Source: DATBVX01 sp963695985
Lineage (GTDB): Bacteria > Pseudomonadota > Gammaproteobacteria > Steroidobacterales > Steroidobacteraceae
Direction of reading: 5' to 3'
Length of the DNA stretch: 64,000 nt
NCBI GenBank assembly: GCA_963695985.1
Contig: CAVOIC010000011.1
Span: 62,001 to 126,000, forward strand
The position numbers were made by a program, and so were the translations under genes. Positions 60,631-64,000 of this stretch are shown here, one piece after another. The first letter of the stretch is position 1. Each line of letters opens with the position of its first letter. The notes beneath the pieces are model-generated. The model was not told where the DNA came from. It searched no databases and saw nothing but the letters and a program-made list of their open reading frames with translations.

Positions 60631-61245
60631 TCATGCTTCGCGGATGTCTCGCGCCGCGGCGCCGAACACGGTTTCGAGCGCCTGGCGAAATGCCTCGCGC
60701 GCCCGCGCGAGCAGTGACTGCGCCGCCGTGTGACCGATGCCGAGCAGCGCGCCGATTTCTTCCACCGAACGGCCTTCCACGTATTTCCACTCCAACGCAT
60801 CGCCGTAGCGCGACGGCAGACGATCGAGCACGGCGCGCACCATGCGACCCAATTCGTCCCGGCCGTAACTGCGCGCGACGTCGAACTCTTCCGGTGCCTC
60901 GATGGACTCGATCGCGGCGCGCAGTTCCGCGCTGTCTTCGATCAGGACCACGCGCTCCGAGTAGCGCTTGTGCGCGCGCAGGTAGTCCACGACCTCCCGC
61001 CGACAGATCTGGCACAACCAGGTGAACAGCGCGGCTTCGCCGCGATAGTCGGCCAGGCGGCGCATCGCCTTGGTGAGGGTGGCCTGGACCACTTCGCGGG
61101 CCGCCTGTGCGTCCGAGTTCAGCCGCGGGAGTGCGAAACGATAGAGCCGTGCGAAGTAGCCGTCGAAGAACGACGTGAAGGCGCGTTCCTCGCCGGCCAG
61201 CATGCGGCGAACCAGCCCTTGTTCCTCTGCAGCGTCGTCGGTCAC
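60631..61245 (-). CDS. ECF-type RNA polymerase sigma factor
   Basis: 204-residue protein from GTG 61245 (VTDDAAEEQGLV), which has AGGA upstream; a longer reading starts at 61290. Region 2 reads FDGYFARLYRFALPRL with DAQAAREVVQATLTKAMRRL, region 4 LPSRYGDALEWKYVEGRSVEEIG with a C-terminal HTH (LLGIGHTAAQSLLARARE). First gene of the sigma-FecR-receptor operon. Confidence 0.92.
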   Translation of the reverse strand: MTDDAAEEQGLVRRMLAGEERAFTSFFDGYFARLYRFALPRLNSDAQAAREVVQATLTKAMRRLADYRGEAALFTWLCQICRREVVDYLRAHKRYSERVVLIEDSAELRAAIESIEAPEEFDVARSYGRDELGRMVRAVLDRLPSRYGDALEWKYVEGRSVEEIGALLGIGHTAAQSLLARAREAFRQALETVFGAAARDIREA

Positions 61246-61300
61246 GGGGAGATTTCCTGTGCCTGCGTTGGACGCGGGGCACGACCGCAATCAATCGGCC

Positions 61301-61606
61301 TCAGGTCCGCAGAGTTCTGTGATGCCTGATATCCAGCCAGAGGTTGTAGCCCGCGGTGAGCGCCGGGAACAGGTTGGAGAGAACGCCAACTGAGTCGTTC
61401 TTTCCGAATACGAAATAGGCCAGGAGCAACAAGCTGCCAGTAGCGCTCATGTACCAGAAGAGCCGCGGTAGCACCGGCTTGCGATGCCGTCGCGAGGCCA
61501 CCATCTGTACTAGCCAGCGCCCGGTGAAGAGCGCCACCCCAAGGTAGCCGACCAACTTCCAGGGAGTGATCACTACACCGAAGAGTTCGACAAGTACCGT
61601 GGACAC
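61301..61606 (-). CDS. LpxB N-terminal-like small membrane protein
   Basis: 101-residue protein from GTG 61606 with about three membrane helices: LVGYLGVALFTGRWLVQMVAS, LFWYMSATGSLLLLAYFVF and LFPALTAGYNLWLDI. This matches the LAB_N domain found at the N-terminus of some lipid-A-disaccharide synthases, here as a separate protein. A lipid A or polyprenyl-linked sugar role is suggested by family only. It lies upstream of, and on the same strand as, the sigma gene. Confidence 0.84.
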   Translation of the reverse strand: MSTVLVELFGVVITPWKLVGYLGVALFTGRWLVQMVASRRHRKPVLPRLFWYMSATGSLLLLAYFVFGKNDSVGVLSNLFPALTAGYNLWLDIRHHRTLRT

Positions 61607-61694
61607 GGCGCCTCCGGCGGGAACTGTCAGGCAACGGTGCCACGCTTATATCGGAGCGCATCGGGCCCGACAACCGGGCGGCAGCGGTCCCCGC

Positions 61695-61724
61695 TTGACG
61701 CTGCTCGCGACGGGCGGCGATACT
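61695..61724 (+). promoter_or_regulatory. Candidate trp promoter
   Basis: TTGACG (61695-61700, five of six) and GATACT (61719-61724, four of six) are 18 bases apart. Transcription would begin about 61731, at or next to the leader ATG at 61733, so the leader peptide would be translated from a leaderless message. Confidence 0.55.
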
Positions 61725-61732
61725 CCCGGCTC

Positions 61733-61792
61733 ATGAGCACGCGCGCGACTCACAAGGCAGCATCGATCCGCTGGTGGTGGCGTCTCTCCTGA
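61733..61792 (+). CDS. trpL: trp leader peptide with three tandem Trp codons
   Basis: A 19-residue open frame, starting ATG AGC and ending at TGA 61790-61792, contains TGG TGG TGG (61772-61780) as residues 14-16. This is the usual layout of a trp attenuation leader: a short peptide with tandem Trp codons just ahead of a terminator and a trpE gene. No ribosome site is seen upstream. It is too short to be picked as a normal gene. Confidence 0.88.
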   Translation: MSTRATHKAASIRWWWRLS

Positions 61793-61846
61793 CGGAGTGG
61801 GCGCCTGCGCGTACAGCAAGAACGCATTCACAAGGACCCATCTCCG
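61793..61846 (+). promoter_or_regulatory. Candidate trp antiterminator pairing
   Basis: CGGAGTGGG (61793-61801), directly after the leader stop codon, can pair with CCCATCTCCG (61837-61846) with a single bulged T. The second segment is also the left arm of the terminator, so the two structures exclude each other. Confidence 0.75.
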
Positions 61847-61873
61847 AACCTTAAGCCGGGGATGGGTTTTTTG
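61836..61873 (+). terminator. trp attenuator terminator
   Basis: ACCCATCTCCG (61836-61846) pairs with CGGGGATGGGT (61857-61867) over 11 bases with one wobble, a ten-base loop and a run of T at 61867-61872. A factor-independent terminator placed between the leader peptide and trpE, with trpE starting 32 bases later. Confidence 0.9.
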
Positions 61874-61904
61874 TTGCCTGCTCCCCGGTCCGCAAGAGGA
61901 GCAC

Positions 61905-63290
61905 ATGCACCGGTCGTTCGACATTGCCGCGGATCTGGATACGCCGGTTTCGGCGTACCTCAAGCTGCAGCCGTTTCGTCCCCGCTTTCTGCTTGAGAGC
62001 GTGGAGGGCGGCGAGCGGTTGGCACGCTATTCCTTCATCGGTTTCGGCGACTGCCTCGAGGTGCAGCTCAAGTCCGGCGCCTTTAGCATCGATGGCAAGG
62101 TCACGGCGCGCCCGACGACGCGCGCGGAGCTGCTCGCGGCCCTGCGCGGCGCGCTCGCGCGTGCACCGGTACCGAAGCCGGACCTCGCGCATGTTCCTCT
62201 CGCCGGCGGCCTCGTGGGATATGCGGCCTACGACATCGTCAGGTACTTCGAGCGACTTCCGCAGCGGCTGGGTGGCGCTGCGGCGGCGCCCGATGCGCAT
62301 TTCATCGCGCCACGCTCGCTGCTGGTCTTCGATCATCTGACGCGGGGCGTCGCACTGCTGCACGATGGCAGCGAGTCGGAACGGCAGAGCCTGCGTCGCG
62401 AGGTGGTGCGCGCCCTGCGTGGCGCCATCCCGCAGCACAATGGCACGCCCGATTTCTCGAAGTCCGCGGCAAGCTTCAACGAGGGCGAATTTCTGCAGGG
62501 CGTACGTCGTACGCAGGAGTACATCGCGGCGGGGGATGTCTACCAGCTGGTGCTGTCGATTCGCTTCTCCGGCCGGCACTCCTTGCGGCCCTTCGAGGTG
62601 TATCGCGCGCTCAGGTTGATCAATCCGTCGCCGTACCTCTACTTCTGTGAGCTCGGCTCGCTCGCCGTGGTTGGCTCCTCCCCGGAGGCACTGGTGCGCC
62701 TCAACGGCCGCACGGCCTCACTGCGCCCAATCGCCGGTACGCGCCCCCGCGGCACGAGCACCGAGGACGACGCGCGGCAGGAGGGGGAGCTCAGGGCCGA
62801 TCCCAAGGAGAATGCCGAGCACGTCATGCTGGTAGACCTGGCGCGTAACGATCTGGGGCGGGTGGCCAAGGCGGGCAGCGTACACGTGGAGCCTTATCGC
62901 GCGATCGAGCGCTACAGCCACGTGATGCATATTGTGAGCGGTGTCAACGGCACGTTAGCCCCCGAATATGACGCCTTCGATCTCTTCGCTGCCACATTCC
63001 CGGCCGGCACGCTGGTAGGCGCTCCCAAGGTGCGCGCGATGCAGATCATCGACGAGCTCGAGCAGGTGCGGCGTGGTCTGTACGGCGGCACCGTCGGCTA
63101 TTTCGGAGCGCGCGGGGACATGGACCACGCGATCACGATCCGCACGCTCGTCTTCGACGGCGATGAGTACAGTTATCAGGCGGGCGCCGGCATCGTGGCC
63201 GACAGCGCACCGGCGGCGGAATACGCGGAAGTCCTGGCCAAGGGAGCGGCGCTGCGCCGGGCCTTGGAGCTCGCGAGGGAGGGATTGTGA
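61905..63290 (+). CDS. trpE: Anthranilate synthase component I
   Basis: 461-residue enzyme that makes anthranilate from chorismate with ammonia delivered by TrpG. The start ATG 61905 has AAGAGGAG upstream; an earlier in-frame ATG at 61797 overlaps the terminator. The N-terminal RFLLESVEGG carries the LLES-type Trp feedback site. Catalytic blocks: IAGTRPRGTS, HVMLVDLARNDLGRV, FPAGTLVGAPKVRAM. Controlled by the attenuator upstream. Confidence 0.96.
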   Translation: MHRSFDIAADLDTPVSAYLKLQPFRPRFLLESVEGGERLARYSFIGFGDCLEVQLKSGAFSIDGKVTARPTTRAELLAALRGALARAPVPKPDLAHVPLAGGLVGYAAYDIVRYFERLPQRLGGAAAAPDAHFIAPRSLLVFDHLTRGVALLHDGSESERQSLRREVVRALRGAIPQHNGTPDFSKSAASFNEGEFLQGVRRTQEYIAAGDVYQLVLSIRFSGRHSLRPFEVYRALRLINPSPYLYFCELGSLAVVGSSPEALVRLNGRTASLRPIAGTRPRGTSTEDDARQEGELRADPKENAEHVMLVDLARNDLGRVAKAGSVHVEPYRAIERYSHVMHIVSGVNGTLAPEYDAFDLFAATFPAGTLVGAPKVRAMQIIDELEQVRRGLYGGTVGYFGARGDMDHAITIRTLVFDGDEYSYQAGAGIVADSAPAAEYAEVLAKGAALRRALELAREGL

Positions 63291-63898
63291 CGCCGCGCCT
63301 ACTGCTCATCGACAACTACGACTCATTCACCTACAACCTGGTGCAGGCCTTCATGGTGCTGGGTGCGGACGTGCTCGTGCATCGCAACGATGCGGTCAGC
63401 ATCGAAGCGGCGCGTGCGCTCGAGCCCACGCACCTCGCGATATCACCGGGGCCGGGCACGCCGGACGATGCCGGTATCTCCATGCGCATGATCGAGGCCT
63501 TCGCTGGCCGCATTCCGATACTCGGCGTGTGCCTGGGGCACCAATCGCTGGTCGCGGTGTTCGGCGGCCGGGTTGTGCGCGCCGGGCGGTTGATGCACGG
63601 CAAGACCTCACCGGTGCTGCACGATGAGCGCACGATCTACGCCGGCCTGACTCAGCCCTTTGTCGCGGGACGCTACCACTCCCTGATTGCGCAGCCCGAT
63701 ACGCTGCCAGCGCAGCTCGAGGTCACGGCGCGTACTCCTGAGGGTGAGATCATGGGTGTGAGGCATCGCTCCCTACCGATCGAGGGCGTGCAGTTTCATC
63801 CCGAGAGCATCCTGACTCCGGAAGGACCCAGGCTGATGGCCAATTTCCTCACGCTGGAAGCGGCGCGGGAGAGGACGAATGTCGCTGGCGCTGCGTGA
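63287..63898 (+). CDS. trpG: Anthranilate synthase component II (glutamine amidotransferase)
   Basis: 203-residue class I amidotransferase. The oxyanion and substrate motifs are LLIDNYDSFTYNLVQ; the nucleophile Cys is in LGVCLGHQSL; the His-Glu pair is in GVQFHPESILTPEG. The start is GTG 63287, overlapping the trpE stop by GTGA, so the two are translationally coupled. Confidence 0.96.
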   Translation: MTPRLLLIDNYDSFTYNLVQAFMVLGADVLVHRNDAVSIEAARALEPTHLAISPGPGTPDDAGISMRMIEAFAGRIPILGVCLGHQSLVAVFGGRVVRAGRLMHGKTSPVLHDERTIYAGLTQPFVAGRYHSLIAQPDTLPAQLEVTARTPEGEIMGVRHRSLPIEGVQFHPESILTPEGPRLMANFLTLEAARERTNVAGAA

Positions 63899-64000
63899 CA
63901 CGCTCGAGCAGCTGCTGCGGCGCCGCGATCTGAGCGAAGCGCAGGCGGGCGAACTGCTGGAAGCGCTGACCGATCCGGACCTCGCGCCTGCACTTGCCGG
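63879..64000 (+). CDS. trpD: Anthranilate phosphoribosyltransferase, N-terminal part
   Basis: ATG 63879 opens MSLALRDTLEQLLRRRDLSE and continues AQAGELLEALTDPDLAPAL to the window edge. The helical start, with a typical L..LL.R.DLS..EA pattern, and its place after trpG identify TrpD. GGGAGAGG lies just before the ATG, which overlaps trpG by 20 bases. The rest is beyond the window. Confidence 0.88.
   Translation, partial: MSLALRDTLEQLLRRRDLSEAQAGELLEALTDPDLAPALA

Noticed and set aside
61797..61904. 36-residue N-terminal extension of TrpE
   Set aside because: It spans the attenuator; TrpE homology and a ribosome site point to ATG 61905.

Overview
The window reads as a chromosomal stretch of a high-GC, aerobic gammaproteobacterium. 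The pointers are a proteobacterial-type atpIBEFHAGDC operon followed by glmU and glmS, the divergent tesA / ybbA-ybbP pair known from enterobacteria, fadD, oxyR, a cysB/cysHG sulfate-assimilation block and trpEGD. The lineage cannot be fixed from sequence reading alone. Gene style (GTG/TTG starts, many ATGA overlaps, several promoters placed directly against start codons) would suit a Xanthomonadales / Nevskiales / Steroidobacteraceae-like organism, and that is inference.

Layout. 1-6.9 kb: F1Fo ATP synthase operon. 7-7.9 kb: two tandem exported paralogs on the minus strand. 8-13.6 kb: UDP-GlcNAc synthesis genes glmU and glmS, a lipoprotein, a LysE-type exporter and a frameshifted outer-membrane barrel gene. 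13.6-14.6 kb: yqjDEK-like membrane stress operon. 15.2-18.9 kb: an accessory island with visibly different codon use, holding three DUF6502 paralogs and an exported DUF5666-like protein whose C-terminus is 14 copies of an eight-residue repeat. 18.9-24.5 kb: fadD, tesA, ybbA, ybbP. 24.5-30.6 kb: mostly envelope proteins (DUF4139, DUF6491-like, barrel, TonB-like, EF-hand lipoprotein) and an LCAT-like lipase. 30.8-36.9 kb: Cys-rich protein, oxyR with a truncated ahpD beside it, Nudix hydrolase, monooxygenase-like protein, type II NADH dehydrogenase, cstA-ybdD. 36.9-48.3 kb: yajQ, GNAT, thioredoxin-like lipoprotein, GST, a GcvA-type LysR, DUF2780, a HerA-like ATPase, glycine-zipper protein, ABC exporter and small proteins. 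48.4-56 kb: complete sulfate-to-cysteine block (sulfite reductase, DUF934, cysB, cysH, cysG, cysK-type synthase, ferredoxin-NADP reductase). 56-61.6 kb: DUF4870, PaiB-like protein, and an ECF sigma / FecR / TonB receptor triad. 61.7-64 kb: trp leader with attenuator, trpE, trpG and the start of trpD.

How it works together. Most of the window is core metabolism: ATP synthesis, cell-wall precursors, respiration, sulfur assimilation and tryptophan synthesis. The best regulatory find is a complete trp attenuator with three tandem Trp codons, a terminator and a competing antiterminator. The best candidate for an undescribed system is the DUF6502 / octapeptide-repeat island. Other points of interest are a 5'-truncated ahpD next to oxyR, a one-base frameshift in a barrel gene, overlapping start codons of the divergent tesA and ybbA, and four genes whose -10 boxes lie 7-10 bases before the ATG without a Shine-Dalgarno sequence, which predicts leaderless mRNAs. 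I saw no rRNA, tRNA, CRISPR array or intact insertion sequence.
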